A DNA stretch of 64,000 nt from an uncultured Magnetospirillum sp. (GTDB lineage: Bacteria > Pseudomonadota > Alphaproteobacteria > Rhodospirillales > Magnetospirillaceae): contig NZ_CAINTR010000008.1 in assembly GCF_903853455.1 (NCBI RefSeq), positions 62,001 to 126,000 on the forward strand, read 5' to 3'. Below are positions 1-8,454 of the stretch, piece after piece. The position numbers and the translations under genes are program-made. Below the pieces are notes generated by a model. The model was not told the DNA's origin. It made no database searches and saw only the letters and a list, made by a program, of their open reading frames with translations. Each line of letters starts with the position of its first letter. Position 1 is the first letter of the stretch.

Positions 1-166
1 TGAAGCGGGTGCTGTCGAACTCGGCCCAGCGGGGGAACATGACCCGCGCCGCGCCCTCCGCCAGCCCCAGCGCCACCACCAGCCCGATCAGCGCCGCGAA
101 CAGATTGCCCAGCAGCGAGCGCGGCCCGGACTCGTGGTAATGATGACTGCGCCGCCGCCTTTTCAT
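1..166 (-). CDS. N-terminus of a membrane-anchored protein (partial, runs off window)
   Basis: The ORF track omits this frame because it is cut by the window edge. Reading the minus strand from the ATG at 166 gives a basic start (MKRRRRSHHYHE), then a hydrophobic stretch at about residues 19-37 (NLFAALIGLVVALGLAEGA), then a periplasmic-looking segment. This is a signal-anchor N-terminus like those of the SGNH hydrolase-like proteins elsewhere in the window, but too little is present to name the family. Its ATG overlaps the stop of the upstream oxidoreductase as ATGA, so the two are probably translationally coupled. The open frame and operon fit are seen; the family is a guess. Confidence 0.65.
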   Translation of the reverse strand, partial: MKRRRRSHHYHESGPRSLLGNLFAALIGLVVALGLAEGAARVMFPRWAEFDSTRF

Positions 167-1221
167 ACCAGTCCCTCCGGAACCGAATCGGACAATCCCC
201 AACGCGCCTTCCAGGCCGGATCGGCGCAGTAGATGCGGTAGACCATCTCCATGGTCTTGAACGCTTCCCGCGACGAGCCGTTGACGATGGGCTTGGCGGT
301 CTTCACCGCCTCGGCGAATTCGGCGATCTCGTCGGCCCAGCTGGGGTCATGGTTGTAGCGGGTGGTCTGTTCCTTGGGGTCGCCGGCGTCGTCGGGATGG
401 GCCCAGGCCACCGTCAAGGTCTCGGCGCCATAGGATTTGGAGCCCGACAGGATACCGGCCAGCACGATGGTTCCCTTCGACAGGGTGATTTCCAGGTTGA
501 AGCGATGCCGCCACTGGGTCGCCGAGGAATGCAGCATGGCCACCACGCCCTCGGTGGAGCGCATCAGGGCGAAGGCGTTGTCCTCGACGTCGTGGTTCCA
601 GAAGTCGTTGGACACGAAGGAATGCACATCGGCGAACTCGCCGCCGAACAGCCGGATCAGGTCGACCATGTGGATGCCCTGGTCCAGCAGGACGCCCCCG
701 CCGGCGATGGCGCGCTTGGTGCGCCAGTGGTCGGGCGAGCGGTAATCGATGATGGTGGACTTGCCGTAGACGCCGCGCAGGTTCAGCACCCGGCCCAGTT
801 CGCCCGACTGCACCAGCGCCAGGGCGTCGCGTACCGAATCGTGGTAGCGATGGTTGAAGCCGTATTTGAGCCGCAGATCCGGATGATGCTTCTCGCAGGC
901 GATGACACGGGCGACGTCGGCCAAGTCGCGGCCCGGCGGCTTCTCGCAGAAGACATGCAGACCATGCTCCAGGCCGGCGATGGTGACCTCGGCGGCGATG
1001 TCGTTGGTCAGGCAGACGAACAGGATGTCGAGCTGTTCCGCCTCCAGCAGGCGCTGATAGGTGGTGTAGTGGCGCACGCCATCAGAAAAACAACCTTCAC
1101 CCTCCAGCCGGCGGTCGCACACCGCCACCGTCACCAGATCGGGATGCAGGTCGATACATTGACGGCGGCGCAGCCCGACCACGCCGTAACCGGCGATGCC
1201 CACCCGCAACCGGTCAGCCAT
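163..1221 (-). CDS. Gfo/Idh/MocA family NAD(P)-dependent oxidoreductase
   Basis: A cytoplasmic sugar or nucleotide-sugar dehydrogenase of 352 residues, normal for the family. The N-terminal Rossmann fold opens with GIAGYGVVG (about residues 8-16), and the family EKP motif appears as FCEKPPGRD near residue 92. The C-terminal half (about 120-340) is the mixed alpha/beta substrate domain, with GGGVLLDQGIHMVDL as the usual His-bearing segment. It overlaps the previous gene by 8 bp and the next by 4 bp, so all three sit in one minus-strand operon. The substrate cannot be read from sequence; oxidation or epimerisation of an amino or deoxy sugar is the usual role in such clusters. Confidence 0.88.
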   Translation of the reverse strand: MADRLRVGIAGYGVVGLRRRQCIDLHPDLVTVAVCDRRLEGEGCFSDGVRHYTTYQRLLEAEQLDILFVCLTNDIAAEVTIAGLEHGLHVFCEKPPGRDLADVARVIACEKHHPDLRLKYGFNHRYHDSVRDALALVQSGELGRVLNLRGVYGKSTIIDYRSPDHWRTKRAIAGGGVLLDQGIHMVDLIRLFGGEFADVHSFVSNDFWNHDVEDNAFALMRSTEGVVAMLHSSATQWRHRFNLEITLSKGTIVLAGILSGSKSYGAETLTVAWAHPDDAGDPKEQTTRYNHDPSWADEIAEFAEAVKTAKPIVNGSSREAFKTMEMVYRIYCADPAWKARWGLSDSVPEGLV

Positions 1222-2329
1222 GGGCGGGGGTCCGGTAGAGATTGGACAGGGCCTCGTTGACCCGGCCCAGCCGGCTCGACTGCTCGGGCGAGTCCACCGC
1301 CACCCAACCGCCCGCCGCCTCGTCGGAGCGATAGAAGGCGTGCAGCAGCTTCAAGGTGCCGAGGCAATCCTCGCGGCTGACCGGATAGGGGGTGCCGTTG
1401 TGAAAAGTATTGGCGATGTCCTGGTACATGGTGGCATGGCCGTAGCCGTAGACCGCGCCATGGCCCTCGATGCCCTTGAAGTCCTCGGAGTTGACGGCGC
1501 AGGCGCCAGGATCGGGGGTGAAGACCTGCAGCTCGTTGACGGCGATGCCGCCGATCTGGGCCAGACCCTTCTCGCCGACGATGGAGATGGAAGCCTCGAA
1601 ATCGTCGGGCCGCGCCGCCGTGGTCACTTCCAGCACGCCCACGGCTTTTCCGGCGTAACGCAAGGTGGCGACGACGGTGTCCTCCACCTCGATATCGGCC
1701 CCCAGGGTGCGCATGGTGGCCGAGACCTGATCGACCTCGCCACCCAGATGGCGCAGCAGATCCACATGGTGGATGCCCTGGTTGGTCAAGGCGCCGCCGT
1801 CATGGCTGAAGGTGCCGCGCCACGGCGCCAGATCGTAATAGCGCTGCGGCCGGCACCAGCGCACCCGCACGCTCATGATGCGGATCTCCCCCAGCTCGCC
1901 GGTCGCCAGTGCCTGGCGGACGCGACGCACCGCCTTGTTGTGGCGGTTCTGGAACACCGGGAAGATGGAGAGTTTCAGCCGGTCGGCGGTCTCCCAGGCG
2001 CGCACCAGCTGCTCCGGCCGCATCATGGTGGGCTTTTCCAGGATGATGTGCTTGCCGAAGCGCTCCATCATCTCCATTCCGTGCTCGAAATGCATGCCCG
2101 ACGGCGTGATCACCGCCACCACCGCCACGTCGGGGTGCTCGGCCAGCATGCGGCGGTAATCGGTGTAGAACGGCACGGCGAATTCGTCGCCATAGGCCTT
2201 GGCCTTGTCCTCCACCAGATCGCAGACGGCGGCCAGTTGGACGCCCTCGGTGGCGACGATGGAGCGGGCATGGTGGCCGGCGATACGGCCGCAACCCACC
2301 AGTGCGATTTTGACGGTGTTACTGGCCAA
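1214..2329 (-). CDS. Gfo/Idh/MocA family oxidoreductase (TTG start)
   Basis: A second sugar dehydrogenase of the same superfamily, 371 residues from the start chosen here. Rossmann motif ALVGCGRIAGHH begins near residue 7 and the EKP motif is ILEKPTMMRP. The tracked 402-residue frame begins inside the upstream gene with unrelated residues. TTG at 2329 (MASNTVKIALVG...) has an AGGGGA Shine-Dalgarno five bases upstream and overlaps the upstream stop by 11 bp, so I prefer it. It has the family's GGALTNQGIHHVDLL segment. Together with the next gene it forms a tandem pair of non-identical dehydrogenases that could act on successive intermediates; this role is inferred. Confidence 0.87.
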   Translation of the reverse strand: MASNTVKIALVGCGRIAGHHARSIVATEGVQLAAVCDLVEDKAKAYGDEFAVPFYTDYRRMLAEHPDVAVVAVITPSGMHFEHGMEMMERFGKHIILEKPTMMRPEQLVRAWETADRLKLSIFPVFQNRHNKAVRRVRQALATGELGEIRIMSVRVRWCRPQRYYDLAPWRGTFSHDGGALTNQGIHHVDLLRHLGGEVDQVSATMRTLGADIEVEDTVVATLRYAGKAVGVLEVTTAARPDDFEASISIVGEKGLAQIGGIAVNELQVFTPDPGACAVNSEDFKGIEGHGAVYGYGHATMYQDIANTFHNGTPYPVSREDCLGTLKLLHAFYRSDEAAGGWVAVDSPEQSSRLGRVNEALSNLYRTPAHG

Positions 2330-3959
2330 GGACGGTCCCCTGCTGATCGGCTGCAGGGTGCATATCACCAAACAGCAGGGATTTCCAGGCATCCATGTCC
2401 GGCGCCGCCAGCAGGTCGGCATAGGACAGCGGCGGCGGCGGCGGCGTGTCGGCCAGGGCCTGCGGCAGCTCGTCCGGCGTCACCGCCACCGCCTTGATTC
2501 CGGCGGGCAGGATGTCCACCGCCAGCCGGTCGTCGGGCAGCAGCCGGAAGGTGGGCAGGCCCAGCAACAGCCCCTCCAGGCTGGAAGTGCCGGTGGCGGC
2601 GATCACCGCCGACAGCGCCGGATGGCCGGTGATGCCGGTCTCGGTGCGCTCCAGATTGGCCTCCTCGGCGAAGTCCAGCGGATACATGGGATGCAGCTTG
2701 ACCAAAACCCGGCGGCCGCTTCGCGCGATCTGGCGCCCGGCCTCCACCTGCATGCGGGCGATGGCGGGAATGGCCGACAGCGGCACGAACACCGGCGCGC
2801 TCGCCTCGTAACGGCCGCCGCTCACCGGCGGCAGCCGCCAGGCGCCGGCGACGACCAGGCGCTCGGCCGGCATGCCCCAGGCGATCAACTCGTCGCGGTA
2901 GGCGGGACCGTCGGGGATGACCACATCGGGTATACTGACCAGTCCATCCACATTGGCGCGGACCGAATAATTGATCTGGTGCGGCCCGATCACGGTGTGC
3001 TGATAGCCCAGGCTGCGCACCCCCAGGCTCCGGGCGGCGCGGCAGAGGTCGCGCTCCCAGGCGTGGTTCTCCCACGGCCAGCACACCGCCGCCGGCTTGA
3101 CCCGTTCGAGGAAGCGGCGCTGGCAGTGCATCTGCCAGGCGTTCATGGCCGGGCCGCCGCCGCCGTTCTCGCGCGCCGCCGCCCGGCGGATCAGCCAGCC
3201 GAACTCCCCCGAAACCTCTTCGGCGGTGGGGCGCCACGCTTGGAACGGCATGGAAAGCGCGAACAGCACCGAGCCCCAACCGTGCAGCGAAGCGGTGCGG
3301 CCGTCCGCCGCCAGCTCGGCGGCACGGGCCGGCGGGCAGTCGCAATGCAGCAGGCGCTTGAGCGCCGGCAGTTCCCGCATCAGCGTGCCGAAATAGACGT
3401 CGAAACCGTCGGTGCGGCTGCCGGGATGGCCGTAGACCAGCAGCACCCGCGAACCTTGCGGAATCGCCGGCTTGAACCGCCGCGTCTTCAGCACCGAGGC
3501 GATCAGGCGAGCCGCCAGCTTGCCCCGGGCGGCGAAACCGCGCAGCGCCCGCTTGGCTTCCATCCCCCGCAGCGGCGGCGGCGTGCCGGCATCGACACCG
3601 GGACGCGACGCCAGTTGGCGGAAGGCCCAGGGATCGTCGCACACCATCAGATGGGTCTCGGGCAACGCCGCCAGCTCGCGGGCGATCAGGTCCCAGGCCA
3701 GCATCAACCCGAAATCCGAGCCGAAGGCGCCGCAGGCGACGCTGTGGGACAGCTCCGCCGTGGGAGTCCGGCCCAGCCGACGGGCGAGGTCCCACCAGGT
3801 CTCGCGGCAGGCCTCGAACGCCGCTTCCAGGCCATGGGCCAAACGCGGCAGTTTGCGCGACGACTCCAGGCCGGAGACGTCGGATTCGGTGACGGCCAAC
3901 CAGTGTCGCCACTGGGCGTCGGACGGCAGGTCGCGGGAGGTGCGCAGCAGGATGGTCAT
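2319..3959 (-). CDS. GT-B-like surface carbohydrate biosynthesis protein
   Basis: A 546-residue cytoplasmic protein starting at ATG 3959; the longer tracked start adds an unconvincing 13 residues and there is no strong Shine-Dalgarno for either. The C-terminal half resembles the nucleotide-sugar-binding half of GT-B transferases: a YQHTVIGPHQ segment near residue 315, KLHPMYP near 430, and GTSSLEGLLLGLP near 470, the last being the Ser/Glu loop seen in CDP-glycerol/Kdo-transferase-like and 'surface carbohydrate biosynthesis' proteins. It is probably a glycosyltransferase of unassigned family. It heads an operon that continues into the two Gfo/Idh/MocA genes and diverges from the methyltransferase at 4136. 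Confidence 0.7.
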   Translation of the reverse strand: MTILLRTSRDLPSDAQWRHWLAVTESDVSGLESSRKLPRLAHGLEAAFEACRETWWDLARRLGRTPTAELSHSVACGAFGSDFGLMLAWDLIARELAALPETHLMVCDDPWAFRQLASRPGVDAGTPPPLRGMEAKRALRGFAARGKLAARLIASVLKTRRFKPAIPQGSRVLLVYGHPGSRTDGFDVYFGTLMRELPALKRLLHCDCPPARAAELAADGRTASLHGWGSVLFALSMPFQAWRPTAEEVSGEFGWLIRRAAARENGGGGPAMNAWQMHCQRRFLERVKPAAVCWPWENHAWERDLCRAARSLGVRSLGYQHTVIGPHQINYSVRANVDGLVSIPDVVIPDGPAYRDELIAWGMPAERLVVAGAWRLPPVSGGRYEASAPVFVPLSAIPAIARMQVEAGRQIARSGRRVLVKLHPMYPLDFAEEANLERTETGITGHPALSAVIAATGTSSLEGLLLGLPTFRLLPDDRLAVDILPAGIKAVAVTPDELPQALADTPPPPPLSYADLLAAPDMDAWKSLLFGDMHPAADQQGTVLGQ

Positions 3960-4064
3960 GGGTGAATGGGTTGTGGCATAGTGCCGTCCGCCGCGCAAGA
4001 CAGCGCGGAGGATGCGTGCCGGAGCGCGATTTCCGGAGCGCAGCGACTAGCCCGTTGAGGGCGC

Positions 4065-4117
4065 GCCGCTCATGCGGCGAAAGCCAAGCGGGCGGAAGCC
4101 CGCGCCGGCGATTGAGG
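4065..4117 (+). repeat. Two-hairpin dispersed repeat, copy A
   Basis: The element has a first hairpin CCGC-TCAT-GCGG, a linker CGAAAGCCAA, a second hairpin GCGGGC-GGAA-GCCCGC and the tail GGCGATTGAGG. Three other copies lie at 5107-5161, 28224-28282 and 41420-41476. This copy sits in the leader of the plus-strand methyltransferase gene, ending 18 bp before its ATG. Together with copy C it brackets that gene in inverted orientation. Confidence 0.75.
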
Positions 4118-4135
4118 CGAGATAAAGGGAACACC

Positions 4136-5095
4136 ATGGGCACTCAAGCATTCTTCCGACAGGTCCTCGCCGCCATCGCCGAGGCCGATCGCAACGGTCT
4201 GGTCTCCGACAAGGGTTCGTCCGTCCTGGGCGGGTTGTCGGGCCGCGCCACCGTCGGCCTGCTCCAGCGTCTGGTCGGGCTGGTGGAGGACCGCAAGAGC
4301 CTGTGTTACCTGGAAATCGGCGTGTTCCAGGGCCTGTCTCTGCTGTCGGTGGCCATCGAGCATCCCGAATTCGCCTGCTTCGGCATCGACAACTTCTCCA
4401 TCCTCGACCCCAAGGGCGAAAACCTGGGGATCGTCCAGGACCGCACCCGCCGCCTCGCCGCCACCAACGCCCATCTGATCAACCGCGACTACGAAGCGGC
4501 GCTGGAGCATCTGCCCGAGCATATCGGCGCGCGCAAGGTGGCGGTGTTCTTCATCGACGGCGCCCACGACTACCGCAGCCAGTTGATGGCGCTGCTGCTG
4601 ATCCGCCCCTATCTGTCCGAGCGCGCCGTGATCATCGTCGATGACGCCAATTATTTCGACGTCCGCCAGTCCACCCGCGACTTCCTGGTGTCGCATCCCG
4701 AGTTCAAGATGGTGTTCGAGGCCTATTCCCCCGGCCATCCCGCCAACCTGGACGATTCCACCCGCGAGACCCACGAGGCCGGCTGGCTGAACGGCGTCAA
4801 CGTGCTGGTGCTGGACCACGAAAACGTGCTGCCGGTGATGCTGCCGCGCGTCGAGCCCCTGGCCCGCGACCTCTACGTCAACGAGTGGCTGGCCCATCGC
4901 CACCGCTTCGCCGAACTGGCGCCCCAGGCCCTCGACCTCGCCGCCGCCGTGCTGAACGGAAGCGACATGGTCGGACCGACCGACCGCATCACCGGCGCCT
5001 ACGCCAAGGACAAGGCCAAGTTCGACGCCCGTCTGGCCGACCGCAATCTGCATTGCGCGGGACTGCCGGCCCGACGTTTCACCGAGTGGGAATAG
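4136..5095 (+). CDS. Class I SAM-dependent methyltransferase (Methyltransf_24-like)
   Basis: A 319-residue cytoplasmic methyltransferase. The tracked 377-residue frame starts in the divergent intergenic region; ATG 4136 has AGGGA at proper spacing. SAM motif I is YLEIGVFQGLSLLS (about residue 60), followed by an acidic FGIDNFSI strand, FFIDGAHDY and VIIVDDANYF. The DGAH and DDAN pairs are typical of the metal-dependent or TylF-like small-molecule methyltransferases. It is alone on the plus strand between minus-strand genes and is bracketed by inverted copies A and C of the dispersed repeat, which suggests insertion as a cassette. It probably methylates a glycan sugar; the acceptor is unknown. 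Confidence 0.8.
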   Translation: MGTQAFFRQVLAAIAEADRNGLVSDKGSSVLGGLSGRATVGLLQRLVGLVEDRKSLCYLEIGVFQGLSLLSVAIEHPEFACFGIDNFSILDPKGENLGIVQDRTRRLAATNAHLINRDYEAALEHLPEHIGARKVAVFFIDGAHDYRSQLMALLLIRPYLSERAVIIVDDANYFDVRQSTRDFLVSHPEFKMVFEAYSPGHPANLDDSTRETHEAGWLNGVNVLVLDHENVLPVMLPRVEPLARDLYVNEWLAHRHRFAELAPQALDLAAAVLNGSDMVGPTDRITGAYAKDKAKFDARLADRNLHCAGLPARRFTEWE

Positions 5096-5106
5096 GTTAT
5101 ATTGCC

Positions 5107-5161
5107 CCTCAAGCGCCGGGCGCCGCCTCCGGCGGCTTGGCTTTCGCGGCACGAGCCGCGC
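5107..5161 (-). repeat. Two-hairpin dispersed repeat, copy C
   Basis: Read on the minus strand this is hairpin GCGGC-TCGT-GCCGC, linker GCGAAAGCCAA, hairpin GCCGCC-GGA-GGCGGC and tail CGGCGCTTGAGGG. Stem bases differ from copy A while loops and linker are kept. It lies between the convergent methyltransferase (ends 5095) and SDR gene (ends 5202), downstream of the latter. Confidence 0.75.
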
Positions 5162-5201
5162 CGGGCCTTGCCCGCAACTCCTCGCCTTCGGCTCGTCAGG
5201 C

Positions 5202-5981
5202 CTACAGCCAGTCGCCGCCGGTCAGCGGGATCATCTGACCGGTCAGGAAGCTGGACCAGCCCGACAGCAGCCAGATCATCAGCGCCGCCGCCTCGTCCAC
5301 ATGGCCGCCGCGCCTTAGCGGCACCAGGGCGGCGCGCTCGTCCATCTGGGCGGGGGTGCGGCTGTGCCACCGCTGGTGGAAGCCCGATTCGATGAAGCCG
5401 AACCGCAGCCCGTTGACCAGGATGGAATGGCCGGCGCCCTCGCGGGCCATGCCCTGGACCATGCATTCGGTGCCGCGCTTGGCGATGGCGTAGGGAAACG
5501 AGGTGGCGGACCCGCCGTGGATGGCCGATTCGGTGCCGGTCAGCAGCACGCGGCCGCCGGCTCCTTGCGCCTTCATCAGCTCCATGGCGGCCCGCGCCAG
5601 GAAGAACGGCTGATCCAGGTTGATCTCCTGCTCGCGCCGCCACTCCTCCTCGCTGATGTCCTTCCAGTGGCCGGTGTAGAGGATGCAGCCCGACAGCACC
5701 ACCAAGGCGTCGATGCCGCCGGCCTTGTCCGCGAACACCTCCACCACGGAGCGGCAGTCGGCTTCGCAGGTAAAGGCCCGTTGCAGCGGAATCAGGTTGG
5801 CCGCCGGTTCGAACGACTGGCTGGCGCCGTGGGCGCCGATGATGCAGTCGCTGCCCGCTTGCAGCATGGTGACCAGGGCGCGGCCCAGCCCGCCGGTGGC
5901 GCCGGTGACCAGGATGCGCATGCCTTTGGGCACGGCCGGCACCCAATCGGGGCGGATGAAGGGGCTGCGGGGTTCGGTCAT
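5202..5981 (-). CDS. Short-chain dehydrogenase/reductase (SDR)
   Basis: A classical-size SDR (259 residues from ATG 5981, preceded by AGAGGA). An N-terminal extension of about 28 residues precedes the cofactor motif LVTGATGGLG. The catalytic region reads LLTGTESAIHGG with the YxxxK motif YAIAK. The C-terminus ends PLTGGDWL, which resembles the usual TGG-containing SDR end. It probably reduces or oxidises a sugar or an acyl intermediate in the cytoplasm. It is 19 bp downstream of the acyltransferase gene in the same operon. Substrate unknown. Confidence 0.85.
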   Translation of the reverse strand: MTEPRSPFIRPDWVPAVPKGMRILVTGATGGLGRALVTMLQAGSDCIIGAHGASQSFEPAANLIPLQRAFTCEADCRSVVEVFADKAGGIDALVVLSGCILYTGHWKDISEEEWRREQEINLDQPFFLARAAMELMKAQGAGGRVLLTGTESAIHGGSATSFPYAIAKRGTECMVQGMAREGAGHSILVNGLRFGFIESGFHQRWHSRTPAQMDERAALVPLRRGGHVDEAAALMIWLLSGWSSFLTGQMIPLTGGDWL

Positions 5982-6000
5982 GCGGAAAGTCCTCTTCCGA

Positions 6001-7050
6001 TCAGAGCGCGACGCCGCGCCAACGCCGGCGCAAGGCGGCGAAGGGCTGCTCGACAAGGCGATGGAGCCCCCAGGCGGCGACCAGACAGACGGCCAGCTCG
6101 GCCGCGAACGGTCCCCATCCGCCATGGGAGCCCCACCCGAAGGCGTAGTCCATCAGCGCGATCAGCGGCACATGCACCAGATACAGCGGATAGGTCAGGT
6201 CGCCGGCCAGGATGTCGCCGTCGTGCAGCGACCGGGGGATCCTGACCTGGATCAGCGCCACCATCAGCGCCATCAGCGCCAGGAACAGCAGCAGCGAATT
6301 GACCCGCGTGGGCTCCAGGGCGAAGGGCGCATAGGCCGAGGGCGAGCTCAGCGACAGCAACAGGTGGACGCTTTCGGCCAGCGACAGCAGCACCAGCACC
6401 AGCGGCGCGCCCCGGAACCGGTTGCGCTGGGCGTAGAACACCGAGGCTCCCAGCATGAACAGCGGCGACCACCGCAGCGAGCCGAAAAAGCGGTAATGGC
6501 TGTGGGTCGCCTCGATCAGCACATAGGCGGCCAGGAAGCCCAGGCCCAGGGCGAACAGCACCGGCCCCCGCCGGCGCCCGGCCCGCTCGGCCAGCATCAC
6601 CGCCACCGCCGAGGCCACGTAGAACTGCGCCTCGACGCTGAGCGTCGCCGCCGGCGCCAGCGGCGCCCAGGCGTAGCCGTCGGCGAAGCCGCCGATCACC
6701 GACGCCGCCAGCACCGCCTGCCTGAGTCCCCAATGGTCCAGTTCCGGTCCGCCGGTCACCAGCACCTGGGCACAGCCCAGGGCCAGACAGACCCACAGCA
6801 GCGGATAGATGCGCAAGGCCCGGTTGACCGCGAAGGCCCCGGGCTTGCCGCGATAAAAGATCTCGTGGGCGGACAGGATCACATAGCCGGACACCGCGTA
6901 GAACAGCCAGACCCCGACGCCGCCCCACAGAATGTGGTCGCGCAACAGCGCCACCTGTTCGCAATGGGCGACGAACACCAGGACCGCCAGGGTCAGGCGA
7001 AAGCCGCCGAGAAACAGGTAGTTGGCCGGACCGGGCGACGCCGCGCTCAT
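6001..7050 (-). CDS. Acyltransferase family 3 integral membrane protein
   Basis: A 349-residue multi-pass inner-membrane protein of the OafA/acyltransferase-3 family, which transfers acyl groups (often acetyl) onto surface sugars. The start is ATG 7050, in ATGA overlap with the upstream isomerase stop; the 578-residue tracked frame is mostly shadow of that isomerase. The family hallmark Arg...His is seen in GGFRLTLAVLVFVAHCEQ, followed by FYAVSGYVI. About ten hydrophobic segments follow, ending with a short basic tail. It probably decorates the glycan made here. The acceptor and the acyl group are not determinable. Confidence 0.85.
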   Translation of the reverse strand: MSAASPGPANYLFLGGFRLTLAVLVFVAHCEQVALLRDHILWGGVGVWLFYAVSGYVILSAHEIFYRGKPGAFAVNRALRIYPLLWVCLALGCAQVLVTGGPELDHWGLRQAVLAASVIGGFADGYAWAPLAPAATLSVEAQFYVASAVAVMLAERAGRRRGPVLFALGLGFLAAYVLIEATHSHYRFFGSLRWSPLFMLGASVFYAQRNRFRGAPLVLVLLSLAESVHLLLSLSSPSAYAPFALEPTRVNSLLLFLALMALMVALIQVRIPRSLHDGDILAGDLTYPLYLVHVPLIALMDYAFGWGSHGGWGPFAAELAVCLVAAWGLHRLVEQPFAALRRRWRGVAL

Positions 7051-7883
7051 GAGTAACACCGCGTCAGCACGTCGCCGCCGCGCGCCACGTCGGCCAGGGG
7101 GTCGGCCTCGGACAGCAGGCGCTGCTCGGCCGAGACCCAACCGGTATAGCCGATCGCGCGCAACCGGCGCCCCAGCAGGGCGTGATCCACCGCGCCGGTG
7201 CTGCCGGGCGGTACCAGTCCGGGATCGTTGGCGTGGAAGTGGTCGAGTCGGCCCCGGACGGCGGCGAAGGTCGCCGCTCCGGTCTCGCCATTCTCCATCA
7301 ACGCCTTGGCGTCCAGTTGCAGGCCGAGACTGGGATGGCCGATCTCCTCCACCAAAGCCAGGCACTCGGCGGCGCTGTTGAGGAAGTCGCTGTCCTTGGG
7401 TCCCAGCGGCTCGAAGCACAGCTTGGTGCCGTGACCCTCCATGCGCGGCAGCAGCTCCGACAGGAAGTGCCGCGTCTCGGCCCGCGCCGCCTCGGCCGAC
7501 AGCTCGCCCCGCTTGCGGCCGCCGCCATAGATCAAGGTGACGCCGCCCAGGTCGCGGCACAGCGCCGACAGATCCACCATGAAATCCAGGGTCCGGGCAC
7601 GCAGCTCCGGCGCCTTGAACAGGCCCAGCTCGGGGCGGTCGAAGAACAGGGAGTGCAGTCCCACCACCGTCAAGCCGGCGGTTTCGACGGCGCGGCGATA
7701 GGCCTCGACCTTGGCCGCATCCCAACCGTCCCGCCACACCCGGCTGGGCGCCACCTCCAGGCCGGTGAAGCCGAGGCCGGGCAGGGCGGCGAGGGCGGGC
7801 AGGTGGTCGAAGGCGGGCAAGGCGATGTTGGAGACGGCGAAAGGCACGGGCGAGATCCCAGATGGCGTCGGGTCGGCCAGCAT
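7047..7883 (-). CDS. Sugar phosphate isomerase/epimerase (AP endonuclease 2-like TIM barrel)
   Basis: A 278-residue TIM-barrel protein from ATG 7883; the tracked start at 8012 reaches into the divergent GNAT gene. Typical xylose isomerase-like segments are seen: LGFTGLEVAPSR early, TLIYGGG mid-protein, KLCFEPLGPK (metal-ligand Glu), LGLQLDAKA, and DHFHANDPG (metal-ligand His) near residue 215. These give the E...D...H metal site of ketose or inosose epimerases. It diverges from the GNAT at 7933 across only 49 bp and overlaps the acyltransferase-3 gene as ATGA. It likely interconverts a sugar precursor; the substrate is unknown. Confidence 0.8.
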   Translation of the reverse strand: MLADPTPSGISPVPFAVSNIALPAFDHLPALAALPGLGFTGLEVAPSRVWRDGWDAAKVEAYRRAVETAGLTVVGLHSLFFDRPELGLFKAPELRARTLDFMVDLSALCRDLGGVTLIYGGGRKRGELSAEAARAETRHFLSELLPRMEGHGTKLCFEPLGPKDSDFLNSAAECLALVEEIGHPSLGLQLDAKALMENGETGAATFAAVRGRLDHFHANDPGLVPPGSTGAVDHALLGRRLRAIGYTGWVSAEQRLLSEADPLADVARGGDVLTRCYS

Positions 7884-7932
7884 GCTAGTTTGCCCGCGCC
7901 GAAGCAACCGGACTTGCACGACAATTCCCGCC

Positions 7933-8436
7933 ATGACCGACGTCATCGAAACCCCGCGCCTGATCCTGCGCCCGTTCCACCCGGTGGACGACGTCGCCGA
8001 CTTCCAGCGCATCTACGGCGATCCGGTCACCATGGAACACATGAACGGCGCCAAGACGCCCGAGGCCGCCAGGATCTCGGTGGAGCGCAAGGCCGCCAAA
8101 TGGCAGACCCAGGGCTACGGGCTGTGGTGCGTGATCCACAAGGCCGACGGGCAGGCCATCGGCCATTGCGGCCTCGACCTGCTGGAACCGCTGGGCGAGG
8201 TCGAATGCGCCTATCTGATCGACCGCCCCTATTGGGGCCAGGGGCTGGCCACCGAGGCGGTGCGAGCCTCCATCGCCTACGGCTTCTCCCGCCTGGGCCT
8301 CGACCATGTCATCGCCATCTCGGAGCCGGAAAATCCCGCCTCCATGGCGGTGATGGCCAAGGCCGGCATGCACCGCGCCGACGCGGTGACGGTGTGGGGC
8401 CGCCCGTTCATCCGCTGGGTGATCAACGCTGCATAA
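7933..8436 (+). CDS. GNAT family N-acetyltransferase (RimJ/RimL-like)
   Basis: A 167-residue GNAT. The start MTDVIETPRLILRPF is the usual opening of the RimJ/RimL-like subfamily; the longer tracked start lies inside the divergent gene. The acetyl-CoA-binding region is seen as YWGQGLATEAV with LGLDHVIAISEPENPASMAVMAKAGM downstream, matching the N-x-x-S-x-x-V-x-x-K-x-G-M signature. It is followed after 18 bp by an epimerase gene on the same strand. In this setting N-acetylation of an amino sugar is plausible, but this subfamily also acts on proteins and small amines. Confidence 0.85.
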   Translation: MTDVIETPRLILRPFHPVDDVADFQRIYGDPVTMEHMNGAKTPEAARISVERKAAKWQTQGYGLWCVIHKADGQAIGHCGLDLLEPLGEVECAYLIDRPYWGQGLATEAVRASIAYGFSRLGLDHVIAISEPENPASMAVMAKAGMHRADAVTVWGRPFIRWVINAA

Positions 8437-8454
8437 CGAAAAGGAACCGTCATC

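Noticed and set aside
2199-3965. Long plus-strand ORF (588 aa), and similar giants at 9518-12223 (901 aa) and 33400-36249 (949 aa)
   Set aside because: They lie antisense to genes with clear motifs, have low-complexity Arg/Gly/Gln/His-rich translations and no ribosome sites. They are typical GC-rich shadow frames.
4065-4117. GGA in the second hairpin loop of the dispersed repeat as a CsrA/RsmA binding site
   Set aside because: The preceding A-N of the usual ANGGA consensus is not conserved in the loops and most copies are not at ribosome sites.
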